Shown here piece after piece: positions 7,843 to 15,964 of a DNA stretch of 51,837 bases. The notes below the pieces were generated by a model. That model searched no databases. It saw only the letters and a program-made list of their open reading frames with translations, and was not told where the DNA came from. Positions within the stretch are counted from its first letter, which is position 1. Every line of letters begins with the position of its first letter. A program made the translations under genes and the position numbers. Source of the DNA: Ruminococcus sp. CAG:563 (GTDB taxonomy: Bacteria; Bacillota; Clostridia; Oscillospirales; Acutalibacteraceae); the NCBI GenBank assembly GCA_000434915.1, contig FR882059.1, positions 1 through 51,837 on the forward strand. Reading direction: 5' to 3'.

Positions 7843-8844
7843 TTACACAAATTTTTTTGAATTTTCAAGCAAAATTTGATTATCCAAAGACCCATCGGCG
7901 AAAAATTCGCTGATATTTTCAAGCGTTGTTGCCGCAATATTCGTTAATGCTTCCCCTGTCAGAAAGCCCTGATGAGAGGTCACTATCACATTCGGCAGAC
8001 AAATGAGCCTTGTCAGGATATCGTCCTTAACAATCGCAGTTGAGTTGTCCTCGTAGAACAGCTCGGATTCCTCCTCATATACATCAAGGCATGCACCGCC
8101 GATTTTCTCATTGAGCAAGCCATAGAGCAGAGCCTCACTGTCAATCAGCGCACCTCTCGATGTGTTTATGATAAACACTCCTTTTTTCATCTTGTCAATA
8201 CTCTTTGCGTTTATCATGTGCCTTGTTGACGGATTCAGCGGACAGTGCAGCGAGATCACATCGGACTCTTTTAGCAATGTATCAAGGTCAACATATTCAA
8301 CCCATTCGTTATTCCGGAACACGTCATATGCAAGAATTCTCATCCCAAAGCCATGGCAGATATCAATAAAAGCCGCTCCGATTTTGCCTGTCCCGATAAC
8401 ACCTACGGTTTTTCCGTGCAAATCAAATCCGGTTAAACCGTTCAGGCTGAAATTAAAATCCCTTGTTCTCAAAAAAGCTTTGTGAATTCTCCTGTTGAGC
8501 GTTAAAAGCAGAGCCATGGCATGCTCGGCGACCGCATGCGGTGAATAAGACGGAACTCTGACAACGGGTATCTTACCCTCGGCATATCGGACGTCAACAT
8601 TGTTGTATCCGGCGCAGCGCATAGCGATAAGTCTCACTCCGAGCTTATTAAGAGCATCAATCGCAGGTGCGGAAACGTCATCATTAACAAATGCGCATAC
8701 TGCATCCGAGCCTTCGGCAAGCTTTGCCGTGCGTGCGCTGAGCTTCGTTTCAAAATAGTTTATCGTGAAGCCGTATTGCTCATTGATTAAATTAAAATAT
8801 TCCTTATCATAAGGCTTTGTATCATAAAAGCTGATCGTTATCAT
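7843..8844 (-). CDS. ldhA: D-2-hydroxyacid dehydrogenase, D-lactate dehydrogenase type
   Basis: A 333-residue NAD-dependent enzyme of the D-isomer-specific 2-hydroxyacid dehydrogenase family. Visible are the NAD motif GVIGTGKIGAAF (about 148-160), the catalytic Arg in INTSRGALID, the Glu in CLDVYEEESELF and the proton-donor His in VTSHQGFLT. The YEEESELFYED insertion is typical of fermentative D-lactate dehydrogenases (LdhA/VanH branch), so reduction of pyruvate to D-lactate is the likely reaction, though other 2-oxoacids are possible. GGGAGG precedes the ATG at 8844. It is the last gene of a minus-strand run, 44 bases after the phosphorylase gene. Confidence 0.88.
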   Translation of the reverse strand: MITISFYDTKPYDKEYFNLINEQYGFTINYFETKLSARTAKLAEGSDAVCAFVNDDVSAPAIDALNKLGVRLIAMRCAGYNNVDVRYAEGKIPVVRVPSYSPHAVAEHAMALLLTLNRRIHKAFLRTRDFNFSLNGLTGFDLHGKTVGVIGTGKIGAAFIDICHGFGMRILAYDVFRNNEWVEYVDLDTLLKESDVISLHCPLNPSTRHMINAKSIDKMKKGVFIINTSRGALIDSEALLYGLLNEKIGGACLDVYEEESELFYEDNSTAIVKDDILTRLICLPNVIVTSHQGFLTGEALTNIAATTLENISEFFADGSLDNQILLENSKKFV

Positions 8845-8888
8845 ACAATCCCTCCCGGAATTAGCATAAACGGTCAGCTTTTATTTAT

Positions 8889-10190
8889 TCATTTAATAAT
8901 TTTATATATGAGCTTTTGCGGCTGCGTTCTTTCGTTGCCGAATGTGAAAGCATCGAGAAACTCTTGCTTTGCTCCTTCGATTTTGCCTTCATCATCGGTA
9001 TAAAACACTGCCAACGGTTCTCCTTTTTTTACATAATCGCCCGTTTTCTTTTTTAGGACAATTCCTGCACTCGGGTCAATCGGGTCGCCCTTTTTCTCAC
9101 GTCCCGCACCGAGAATTACGGAAGCTATACCGATTTTTTCGGCGTCTGTGTGCTCGATATAACCGTCACACTCGGAGAAAATCTCAGCAGTATATTTCGG
9201 CTGCTTAAAGAGCGAATAATCATCGACAACATTTGCATTTCCTCCCTGAGCCGAAATCATTTCACGGAGCTTGTTGATTGCTAAACCGTTGTCTATTGCA
9301 CCCTTTGCCATGGAATAGCAAGTCTTTTCATCCTCACCCGTTACCATTGAGAGCATCTGTGCCGCAAGTGTCAGGCAAACCTCGGTCAGATCACTTTCTC
9401 CCTCGCCTTTGAGGGTCTTTATCGCTTCAATAACCTCAAGCGAATTGCCGACGGAATCGCCGAGCGGAATATCCATGTTCGTAATCACGGCTGTTACGCT
9501 TCTGCCTGCCGATTTGCCGATTGCAACCATTTCCTTTGCCAAATTTTCGGATTCTTCGACTGTTTTCATGAATGCACCGCTACCCGTTTTAACGTCTAAA
9601 ACAATTCCCTTTGAGCCTGCGGCAAGCTTTTTGCTCATTATGCTTGAAGCGATCAGGGGTATACTCTCAACGGTCGCCGTAACGTCACGCAAGGCATAAA
9701 GCTTTTTATCTGCCGGAGCAAGCTCGCCCGTCTGACCGACGATACAAAGACCGATACCGTTGACCTGCTTTATGAAATCATCGGGATTCAATTCTGTTCT
9801 GAATCCCGGAATTGACTCAAGCTTATCGACGGTGCCGCCGGTATGTCCGAGTCCCCTGCCGCTCATTTTGGCAACCTTACCGCCGCATGAAGCGACAATC
9901 GGCACAACTATCAGCGAGGTTTTGTCACCCACGCCGCCCGTGCTGTGCTTATCAACCGTGAAGCCTTCAATGCCACCTAGGTCGATTTGGTCGCCTGATT
10001 CCGCCATTGCAAGCGTCAGGATTGACGTTTCTTTTGGCGTCATACCCCGGAAGTAAACCGCCATGCATAAAGCCGCCGCCTGATAATCGGGAATGCTTTC
10101 GTCCGTGTAGCCCTCTATAAAGAAACGAATTTCTTCTTCACTAAGTTCGCCGCCGTTACGTTTTTTATGAATAATATCGTACATTCGCAT
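8889..10190 (-). CDS. pdp: Pyrimidine-nucleoside phosphorylase
   Basis: The 433-residue product carries the thymidine/pyrimidine-nucleoside phosphorylase signature SGRGLGHTGGTVDKLE (about 112-127), the phosphate-site HSTGGVGDKTS, and the N-terminal MRMYDIIHKKRNGGELS of the Gram-positive enzyme. It cleaves uridine, thymidine and deoxyuridine with phosphate to base plus (deoxy)ribose 1-phosphate in the cytosol, for nucleoside salvage. Length is standard. The start at 10190 follows AAAGGTGAT. It lies between DUF4186 and the D-lactate dehydrogenase genes on the same strand with gaps of 43-44 bases. Confidence 0.94.
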   Translation of the reverse strand: MRMYDIIHKKRNGGELSEEEIRFFIEGYTDESIPDYQAAALCMAVYFRGMTPKETSILTLAMAESGDQIDLGGIEGFTVDKHSTGGVGDKTSLIVVPIVASCGGKVAKMSGRGLGHTGGTVDKLESIPGFRTELNPDDFIKQVNGIGLCIVGQTGELAPADKKLYALRDVTATVESIPLIASSIMSKKLAAGSKGIVLDVKTGSGAFMKTVEESENLAKEMVAIGKSAGRSVTAVITNMDIPLGDSVGNSLEVIEAIKTLKGEGESDLTEVCLTLAAQMLSMVTGEDEKTCYSMAKGAIDNGLAINKLREMISAQGGNANVVDDYSLFKQPKYTAEIFSECDGYIEHTDAEKIGIASVILGAGREKKGDPIDPSAGIVLKKKTGDYVKKGEPLAVFYTDDEGKIEGAKQEFLDAFTFGNERTQPQKLIYKIIK

Positions 10191-10233
10191 ATTATCACCT
10201 TTTTCAAAGCTTAATTAAAACCAAGATATTCTC

Positions 10234-10602
10234 TTAAATATTAATTTTATCCCTGTATTCTTTTTCTATCCATGCCATAAGAAGATTAACTGTTTTTTGC
10301 TGTTCCGCCCGGGTTAACGCTCTTCCCTGCGGCACTCTGTACCATTTGTTCAAACAACCACGGCAGCAGCAGGCGCAGGCATGCTGTGCAACAAAAACGG
10401 GATGCCCCCTCATCGGAGTTTGCTTGCCGTCGTTCGGAATTTCGGCAGGTGCAAGCCGCTTTGCGACAAAATCGGCAGCATGAGTGCGAATCACATCAAG
10501 TCCCTTTTCGTTAATATAATCAATGTCTTTCTTTGTGAGATGAAAGCCGGAACGAAATTTCGATTTTTGGAGCTTCGCCAAAGCCTCGTCAATAGTCTGC
10601 AT
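10234..10602 (-). CDS. DUF4186 family protein
   Basis: The 122-residue protein has a conserved pattern GHPVFVAQHACACCCRGC ending in a CWxK-like KWYRVPQGRALT stretch and resembles DUF4186 proteins. The Cys-rich CACCCRGC cluster together with upstream His residues (HAAD, GHP, QHA) looks like a metal or nucleic-acid site; no biochemical function is known to me. It begins two bases after the DUF1003 gene stops, so the two are translated as a pair. Confidence 0.75.
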   Translation of the reverse strand: MQTIDEALAKLQKSKFRSGFHLTKKDIDYINEKGLDVIRTHAADFVAKRLAPAEIPNDGKQTPMRGHPVFVAQHACACCCRGCLNKWYRVPQGRALTRAEQQKTVNLLMAWIEKEYRDKINI

Positions 10603-10604
10603 AC

Positions 10605-11111
10605 TTATTCTTCCTTGTCGTTATCATTCTTATCGTCACGGATAAGCTTTTCGAGCATAACCTGCTTTGCGATAATCTTGTTCATTTTGTCATGGAGATC
10701 CTCAATCATAATTTCCGTCTTAAGATTGACTTTATAATCGTTTTCGGCACGCCGGCGGTCCTTCTCCTCCTGACGGTTCTGGCTCATCATAATGAGCGGC
10801 GCCTGAATTGCGGCCACGCATGAAAGAACAAGGTTGAGAAGAATGAACGGATAAGGGTCAAATGCACGCTTGGCAAGCAAAACATTTCCAACCATCCAAA
10901 TAATAAGCACCGCCGTAAATGCGAATATAAACGCCCAGCTGCCGGCAAATTTTGCAATCTTATCGGCGGCACGCTGGCCTGCCGTGTATTTTTCCTTTTG
11001 AGGATTGGCTGAAATTTTACTGTCGGCAAGCATATTGAGTATCTCCTCGTCGGACATATCGTGCTTTACATCGGATATTATTTCTCTTACAAGCTTCTTG
11101 TTAGATTTCAC
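10605..11111 (-). CDS. DUF1003 family membrane protein
   Basis: A 168-residue protein with an N-terminal soluble region, two transmembrane helices (FAGSWAFIFAFTAVLIIW and PYPFILLNLVLSCVAAIQA) and a charged helical C-terminal tail after the family motif APLIMMSQNRQEEKDR. This is the DUF1003 pattern; function is unknown. I place the start at GTG 11109-11111, preceded by AAAGGGGAT. The in-frame ATG at 11147 overlaps a TATAAT-like -10 element and is therefore unlikely to be translated. Confidence 0.85.
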   Translation of the reverse strand: MKSNKKLVREIISDVKHDMSDEEILNMLADSKISANPQKEKYTAGQRAADKIAKFAGSWAFIFAFTAVLIIWMVGNVLLAKRAFDPYPFILLNLVLSCVAAIQAPLIMMSQNRQEEKDRRRAENDYKVNLKTEIMIEDLHDKMNKIIAKQVMLEKLIRDDKNDNDKEE

Positions 11112-11170
11112 GGGAACATCCCCTTTCTGAACATAATTATAACACATTGTATTTCATTTTACCAGTACCG

Positions 11171-11200
11171 TTGACAACTGCTTTTATATTGTGATAGAAT
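11171..11200 (+). promoter_or_regulatory. Promoter of the SDR gene
   Basis: TTGACA (11171-11176) and TAGAAT (11195-11200), spacer 18, lie 31 bases before the ATG at 11231. Confidence 0.7.
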
Positions 11201-11230
11201 TCTAAAAAAAGACACAAGAGGTAATGTGCA

Positions 11231-12025
11231 ATGAGTTCAAATAAAACCGCAATAATCACAGGTGCAGGCTCGGGAATCGGCCTTGCGACGGCACATATGC
11301 TCAGGGAAAAGGGCTACACTGTCTATAATCTCAGCCGCCACCCTGCCGAAAACGAAAAAAATAACTTCATCTTTGCCGATGTATCCGATTCGGCAACAGT
11401 AAAAGCCGCCGTTGAGCAGGTAATTTCCGCAAGCGGCAGAATTGACCTGCTTGTAACCTCGGCCGGTATGGGAGTTTCCGGTGCAGTCGAATTCATTGAT
11501 GAGGAAGAAATGAAGCGTCAGTTTGAGGTCAATCTCTTCGGCACAATCAACACCGTCAAGGCTGTTCTGCCGCAAATGAGAAAGCAAAAGGAAGGTAAAA
11601 TCATCTGCATAAGCTCCGTTGCCGCTGTTTATTCAATTCCGTTTCAGGCTTATTATTCGGCGTCAAAAGCGGCTGTAAATTCCTTTGTCGATGCACTGAC
11701 AAACGAGGTTAAGTCTTTCGGAATCGAAGTAGCCTCCGTCATGCCCGGCGATATTTCAACGGGCTTCACCGCCGCAAGGAGCAAAACGAATGCAGGCGAC
11801 GACGTTTACTCGGGAATTATCGGTTCGGCTGTTTCGGCAATGGAAAAGGACGAAAAAAACGGCATGACGCCCGATTCTGTCGCAAAGCTCGTTGTCAAGC
11901 TTGCTGAAAAGAAGCACGTCTCTCCCCTTTATACCGCAGGCCTGCAATATAAAACGCTTGTATTTCTTTCGAGAATTTTTCCGCACAAGCTCGCTGTCAA
12001 AATCGTCGGCGGAATGTATAAATAA
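11231..12025 (+). CDS. Short-chain dehydrogenase/reductase
   Basis: The 264-residue classical SDR has the cofactor motif TGAGSGIGLAT (residues 10-20), the structural NNAG equivalent TSAGMG, the catalytic Ser in ISSVAAVYS and the Tyr-x3-Lys pair YYSASKAA, then a PGDIST segment. It would oxidise or reduce an alcohol/carbonyl with NAD(P)(H); the substrate is unknown. AAGAGGT lies 11 bases before the ATG. The gene is monocistronic and ends at a bidirectional terminator shared with the convergent AlkP-fold gene. Confidence 0.9.
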   Translation: MSSNKTAIITGAGSGIGLATAHMLREKGYTVYNLSRHPAENEKNNFIFADVSDSATVKAAVEQVISASGRIDLLVTSAGMGVSGAVEFIDEEEMKRQFEVNLFGTINTVKAVLPQMRKQKEGKIICISSVAAVYSIPFQAYYSASKAAVNSFVDALTNEVKSFGIEVASVMPGDISTGFTAARSKTNAGDDVYSGIIGSAVSAMEKDEKNGMTPDSVAKLVVKLAEKKHVSPLYTAGLQYKTLVFLSRIFPHKLAVKIVGGMYK

Positions 12026-12032
12026 CAAAAAG

Positions 12033-12074
12033 CTGCTGCATTTAGTGAAACGCTAAATGCAGCAGTCGTTTTTA
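12033..12074. terminator. Bidirectional terminator between SDR and AlkP-fold genes
   Basis: A perfect 13-bp inverted repeat (12033-12045 with 12053-12065), T-rich on both sides, overlaps the stop codon of the minus-strand gene. Confidence 0.85.
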
Positions 12075-12884
12075 TTCAGCCTCTTTCGGCAGACAAATGT
12101 AATGGTGAAGAATATTGATATCCTCGGGCATGTAAAGCCCGTGCGAACCGCATCCGGCGTCAATCTCATGACACCCGTGATCCATCGCAAAACCCAAAAG
12201 CGTATTGTGATTCTTCCAATTATTGCGAATCAGCTCGCAAAAGATTGAAAACACCTGCGAATTCTCGGTAAGCTGGGCAAGCGTATTCGGATTCTCGGGA
12301 CCCTTGTGGTGCATGATTGCATCAAAATTCTCGTTATAAACAACTATTAAATCATACTTATCCTCAAGTATAAGCTCACATGCTTTCGCATTGATCTCCG
12401 GCACGGTTTCATAGATAAAATAATCCATGTCACGCTCAAGGAATATTTTGCCGATTGAGCAGGTTGTATCGGCAATAATCGCAGCTTTTTTACCTGCACG
12501 AATAAATGCATCAAATATCGTGTCGATTGTCAAAACCGGCTTTTTATATACCGTGATACCGTGGACCTCGGGCTGTGCACCCGTATACATTGTCGCAAAG
12601 CACACGGGAGTGACCGACGGCATGACCGTTGCAAACGGGACATGAAGCTCCGTTCGGTCAAGTGTATCGTCCATAAATTCGGGGTATTTTTCCTGAACCC
12701 ATTGTGCTATCGCATCTGGATTGTACATAAAGAGCCTGTCGGCTTTTTCTCCGTTGAATTTTTTGTCGGCATAGTCAACTATAACCTGCGCCGCTTTCGC
12801 CGCTTCTTTCGGCGGTTCAACGCCCATAACATTACACAATGCCGCACACAGTGTATCAAGCGAAAGGCTGTTAAATTCGTCCAT
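12072..12884 (-). CDS. Alkaline phosphatase superfamily (type I phosphodiesterase) protein
   Basis: The 270-residue cytosolic protein has the metal/nucleophile region MPSVTPVCFATMYTGAQP (about 88-105) and late metal-ligand motifs AMDHGCHE and GCGSHG, the pattern of the alkaline phosphatase / nucleotide pyrophosphatase fold. It has no signal peptide. It would hydrolyse a phosphomono- or phosphodiester; the substrate is not predictable. The length is short for the superfamily, close to a bare catalytic core. A probable promoter (TTGCTT-N17-TATTAT, 12915-12943) lies upstream. Confidence 0.8.
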   Translation of the reverse strand: MDEFNSLSLDTLCAALCNVMGVEPPKEAAKAAQVIVDYADKKFNGEKADRLFMYNPDAIAQWVQEKYPEFMDDTLDRTELHVPFATVMPSVTPVCFATMYTGAQPEVHGITVYKKPVLTIDTIFDAFIRAGKKAAIIADTTCSIGKIFLERDMDYFIYETVPEINAKACELILEDKYDLIVVYNENFDAIMHHKGPENPNTLAQLTENSQVFSIFCELIRNNWKNHNTLLGFAMDHGCHEIDAGCGSHGLYMPEDINILHHYICLPKEAE

Positions 12885-12914
12885 TTCATACGCTCCTTAA
12901 ACCATAATGGATAT

Positions 12915-12943
12915 ATAATATCATATAAACCGTTTTAAAGCAA
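12915..12943 (-). promoter_or_regulatory. Probable promoter of the AlkP-fold gene
   Basis: TTGCTT (12938-12943) and TATTAT (12915-12920) on the minus strand, spacer 17, 31 bases before the start codon. Confidence 0.55.
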
Positions 12944-12957
12944 CAAAAAGATATAAG

Positions 12958-14367
12958 CTATACTGTCGGAATACGGACAAGAAATTCACTGCCCTGCCCC
13001 GGCTCGCTTTTGACGCATACCGAACCGTTGTGGAATGAGGCGATTTCCTTTACCATAGACAGTCCGAGTCCCGTGCCGCCGCTGCTGTGTGACGGGTCGG
13101 ACTGATAAAATCTGCGGAATATTTTTTCCTGTTCATCCTTTGCTATTCCGATTCCGTCATCTTTAACGCTAAGCATTGCATTTTTGCTGTTCGACAAAAG
13201 AGTAACGGTTATTTTGCCGTTCTCAACGCCGTACCTGTATGCATTGGAAACAAGATTGTTAACAAGCCTTGTTAAAAGCATATGGTTGCCTTTTACCCTT
13301 ATTCCGGGTTCAATCTCACATTCAAGCTTTATATTTTTTGTTTTAAGAAGTGCAAGATCGTCACAAAGGTTTTCAACAAGCTCGGAAAAATCCAGCTCCT
13401 CTACGGGGTATTTTTCACTTCGCCTTTCAATTCGTGAGAATTCAAGCATTTCCGTTATCATTTTCGACATTTTGCCGCCCTGCCGTCTGATAAGCTCTAT
13501 CGACTCCTTGTATTCCTCTTGTGTCATTTCCTCGCTGAGTGCATAGTCGCACTGAGCCATGATCACCGCCATCGGCGTTCTTAATTCATGCGAAACGTCG
13601 TTTGTGAACTGTTTCTCACTTTCAAAGGAATTCTCCAGCCTGTCAAACATCGTGTCAAAGGTATCTGCGAGACTGTGAAGCTCATCATTGCCCTTGCCGA
13701 GCTTTATTCTCTTTTTCAAATCGCCGCTTTGCGAAATATCACGGGCAACCTCCTCGATATCCTTTATCGGTTTAAGAGATTTCATAGCAATAATATAGCC
13801 TCCGCCGATTCCGAGAATCACGAGAACAATAAGCGCAATCATTGAACGTCTTGCAACATCGGAAATAGGCTCGTCGGCTTTTTCATGGCTGACTATTCCT
13901 CTTATCCACATATTTTCGACGCCCCTGTTGGTGAGCCGTCGGTCATAAATATAGTAACGCTTTCCGCCAACATACACGGTTTTCAATCCCTTGTCCGAAA
14001 AAGCTTCGCCGTCGGTCTTTTTGTTCGTAGGATCGGTGCCGTAAATCTGTACTCCGCTTTCATCATATATAACCGAATAAATGCCGTTCATAACGCCGAT
14101 AAAATCGTCGTCGATTTCAACATAGCCGTCTTTATACGCAAAATAATGATCATTGTCGTTGTCATCAATCACGCCCTGAAGGCTGTCATAATACTCTACC
14201 TCGTCAACGTTATCCTCAACAGTCATAATTAAATCACTTCGCAGGTTCTTCAACAGAACAGAATTACTGACCGATATCACAAGAACGTACGAAAGCGTTA
14301 CAAGGAATATCAGCATAGTTGAAAACCATAATGTTATTTTTAATTTTAAAGGAAGCTTTTTCATCAT
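12958..14367 (-). CDS. Membrane sensor histidine kinase
   Basis: A 469-residue two-component sensor: transmembrane helix at about 11-33, an extracellular domain of about 140 residues rich in Asp/Tyr, a second helix near 174-192, HAMP linker, HisKA with the phospho-acceptor NDVSHELRTPMAVI, and a HATPase_c domain with N-box NLVSNAYRYG, DDGIGI and GGTGLGLSMV. It overlaps the response-regulator gene by four bases (ATGA), so the two are coupled. The acidic sensor domain and the exported PepSY protein gene just upstream suggest an envelope-linked signal; that is inference. Confidence 0.93.
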   Translation of the reverse strand: MMKKLPLKLKITLWFSTMLIFLVTLSYVLVISVSNSVLLKNLRSDLIMTVEDNVDEVEYYDSLQGVIDDNDNDHYFAYKDGYVEIDDDFIGVMNGIYSVIYDESGVQIYGTDPTNKKTDGEAFSDKGLKTVYVGGKRYYIYDRRLTNRGVENMWIRGIVSHEKADEPISDVARRSMIALIVLVILGIGGGYIIAMKSLKPIKDIEEVARDISQSGDLKKRIKLGKGNDELHSLADTFDTMFDRLENSFESEKQFTNDVSHELRTPMAVIMAQCDYALSEEMTQEEYKESIELIRRQGGKMSKMITEMLEFSRIERRSEKYPVEELDFSELVENLCDDLALLKTKNIKLECEIEPGIRVKGNHMLLTRLVNNLVSNAYRYGVENGKITVTLLSNSKNAMLSVKDDGIGIAKDEQEKIFRRFYQSDPSHSSGGTGLGLSMVKEIASFHNGSVCVKSEPGQGSEFLVRIPTV

Positions 14368-15035
14368 TCGTCACTTATCACATATCCGAATCCACGGACG
14401 GTTTTAATCAGTTTTTTTTCGAATCCTCCGTCAACCTTCCTGCGAAGATAGCTGACGTAAACATCAACGAGGTTTGTTCCGCCCTCATAGTCGTAGTTCC
14501 AAACATGATTTTCGAGCTTTTCTCTCGAAAGAACAATTCCGACATTTCTCATCATAAATTCGAGCATCGAATATTCCTTTGCCGAAAGAGTAATGGCTTT
14601 TCCGTCACGAACGACCTCATGAGTTGAGCAGTTAAGGCTGAGCCCGTCGACGGAAAGTATGTTTTCCGAAATACCGTATTTAATTCTTGTCATCGCTCTG
14701 ACCCTCGCCATCAGCTCATCAAAGGAAAAAGGCTTCACAAGATAATCGTTTGCACCGAGGTCAAGCCCGGTCACCCTGTCATCTATCGAATCACGGGCAG
14801 TCAGGAATATAACAGGTGTGCTTATCCCCCTGCTCCTCATTTCTTTAATAACGGCAAAGCCGTCCTTTTTCGGCATCATGACATCAAGAATAACCGCATC
14901 ATATTCCGCAAACTCAACAAAATCCAACGCCTCTTCGCCGTCAAAGGCGGTATCAACACTATAACCGGATTTTGTGAGTTTTTTTTCAATCAGACCGTTA
15001 AGGTCTTTTTCATCTTCGGCAACAAGAATTCTCAT
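14364..15035 (-). CDS. OmpR/PhoB family response regulator
   Basis: The 223-residue protein has a receiver domain with acidic pocket EDE (7-9), phospho-acceptor Asp51 in AVILDVMMPKKDG, the T in VIFLTARD and the K in YLVKPF, then a winged-helix trans_reg_C domain ending DVYVSYLRRKVD and TVRGFGYVI. It would bind direct repeats at target promoters when phosphorylated by the adjacent kinase. ATG 15035 is chosen over a TTG six bases upstream because AAGAGG is then correctly spaced. A consensus promoter lies at 15068-15095. Confidence 0.95.
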   Translation of the reverse strand: MRILVAEDEKDLNGLIEKKLTKSGYSVDTAFDGEEALDFVEFAEYDAVILDVMMPKKDGFAVIKEMRSRGISTPVIFLTARDSIDDRVTGLDLGANDYLVKPFSFDELMARVRAMTRIKYGISENILSVDGLSLNCSTHEVVRDGKAITLSAKEYSMLEFMMRNVGIVLSREKLENHVWNYDYEGGTNLVDVYVSYLRRKVDGGFEKKLIKTVRGFGYVISDE

Positions 15036-15067
15036 ATTCAACCTCTTTTCCGTAAATGTATGGTTTT

Positions 15068-15095
15068 ATTATAACATATCATTTTTCTTTGTCAA
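15068..15095 (-). promoter_or_regulatory. Promoter of the response regulator-kinase operon
   Basis: TTGACA (15090-15095) and TATAAT (15068-15073) on the minus strand, spacer 16. The -35 element abuts the PepSY terminator. Confidence 0.8.
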
Positions 15096-15096
15096 A

Positions 15097-15121
15097 ACAA
15101 AACCCTGCCGAAGCAGGGCTT
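15097..15121 (-). terminator. Terminator of the PepSY gene
   Basis: AAGCCCTGC / GCAGGGTTT stem with a TTCG loop, followed on the minus strand by TTTGTTTTG; it separates the PepSY transcript from the downstream two-component operon. Confidence 0.8.
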
Positions 15122-15135
15122 TGTTGAAAAATATC

Positions 15136-15735
15136 TTATTTGAAAAGATTTCTGATGAATGAAACGATAGCGTCAAACCAGCGAACGAAAACCATATCCG
15201 TTACTTCAAAGTCTCTGTCCTTCTCAACCTTGAGAATTTTGCCCGATACTGCGTCGATCTCATAATCGTAATCGAACTTATCTGCGTGGAACTCAACCTC
15301 ATACTCTGCAACACCGTCGTCAAAGTCGAATGTTACCTTAACTCTCTTTGCGTCGGCTTCCTTTACACCTGCATGCTTGAAAGCGATTGCTTTTGCGTCT
15401 GCCTTGCTGATGTACTCCTGATCCGGAGCGGGAGCATCAACACCGAAGATATCCTTCTCAACCTTGAGAATCTTGCCGTTCCTGGCATTGATTTCGTAGT
15501 TGTACTCGCATCTGTCAAAATAGAACTCAACTTCATAAACAGCGATTCCGTCGTCGCGGTCGAATTCACATTCAATGAATGATGCCTTGTCTGCCGTGAT
15601 GCCTGCGTGGTTGAGTGCGATCTCCGTTGCCTTGTCCTTGCCGATATAGCCTGCGGCAAAAGAGCTTGTTGCGAACACACCTGCAAGAATCAGGCACGCC
15701 ATAACTATCGAGATGATTTTTTTGATGTTTTTCAT
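15136..15735 (-). CDS. Exported protein with two PepSY domains and an amphipathic C-terminal tail
   Basis: The 199-residue product has a signal peptide (1-27, ending SSFAAG), then two PepSY domains (about 30-100 and 108-178), each with an AIALxHAG-like helix, a YEVEF strand and the hallmark Y[DN]YEIxAxxGKILKVEKD ending. PepSY proteins are thought to bind or inhibit extracytoplasmic partners such as peptidases. The final 17 residues (FVRWFDAIVSFIRNLFK) form an amphipathic aromatic helix that is not part of PepSY. Located upstream of a two-component operon on the same strand, it may act in that signal path. GGAGG precedes the ATG. Confidence 0.9.
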   Translation of the reverse strand: MKNIKKIISIVMACLILAGVFATSSFAAGYIGKDKATEIALNHAGITADKASFIECEFDRDDGIAVYEVEFYFDRCEYNYEINARNGKILKVEKDIFGVDAPAPDQEYISKADAKAIAFKHAGVKEADAKRVKVTFDFDDGVAEYEVEFHADKFDYDYEIDAVSGKILKVEKDRDFEVTDMVFVRWFDAIVSFIRNLFK

Positions 15736-15864
15736 GTTTCATTACCTCCAAAATTTTGTTTCTGATTTGCTTCAGTGACTAAAGTATATCCGCCAAATAT
15801 TAAAATAAGATTAGAATTCATTAATTTTCAAAATAATTTATTAAAAAAATTATTATTATCTTCG

Positions 15865-15894
15865 TTGACAATTATTTTTAACTCGTGTTATAAT
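15865..15894 (+). promoter_or_regulatory. Promoter of the XRE-type regulator gene
   Basis: TTGACA (15865-15870) and TATAAT (15889-15894), spacer 18, give a leader of about 65 bases. Confidence 0.7.
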
Positions 15895-15964
15895 TTATTT
15901 TACATTTTAAATGTATCAAAATTTACGGATACGACGGATTATTTAAGAGGGAGAGTTTACACTG

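Noticed and set aside
11112..11147. Longer N terminus of the DUF1003 protein from ATG 11147
   Set aside because: The ATG region coincides with a TATAAT-like promoter element and lacks a ribosome site, while GTG 11109-11111 has AAAGGGGAT.
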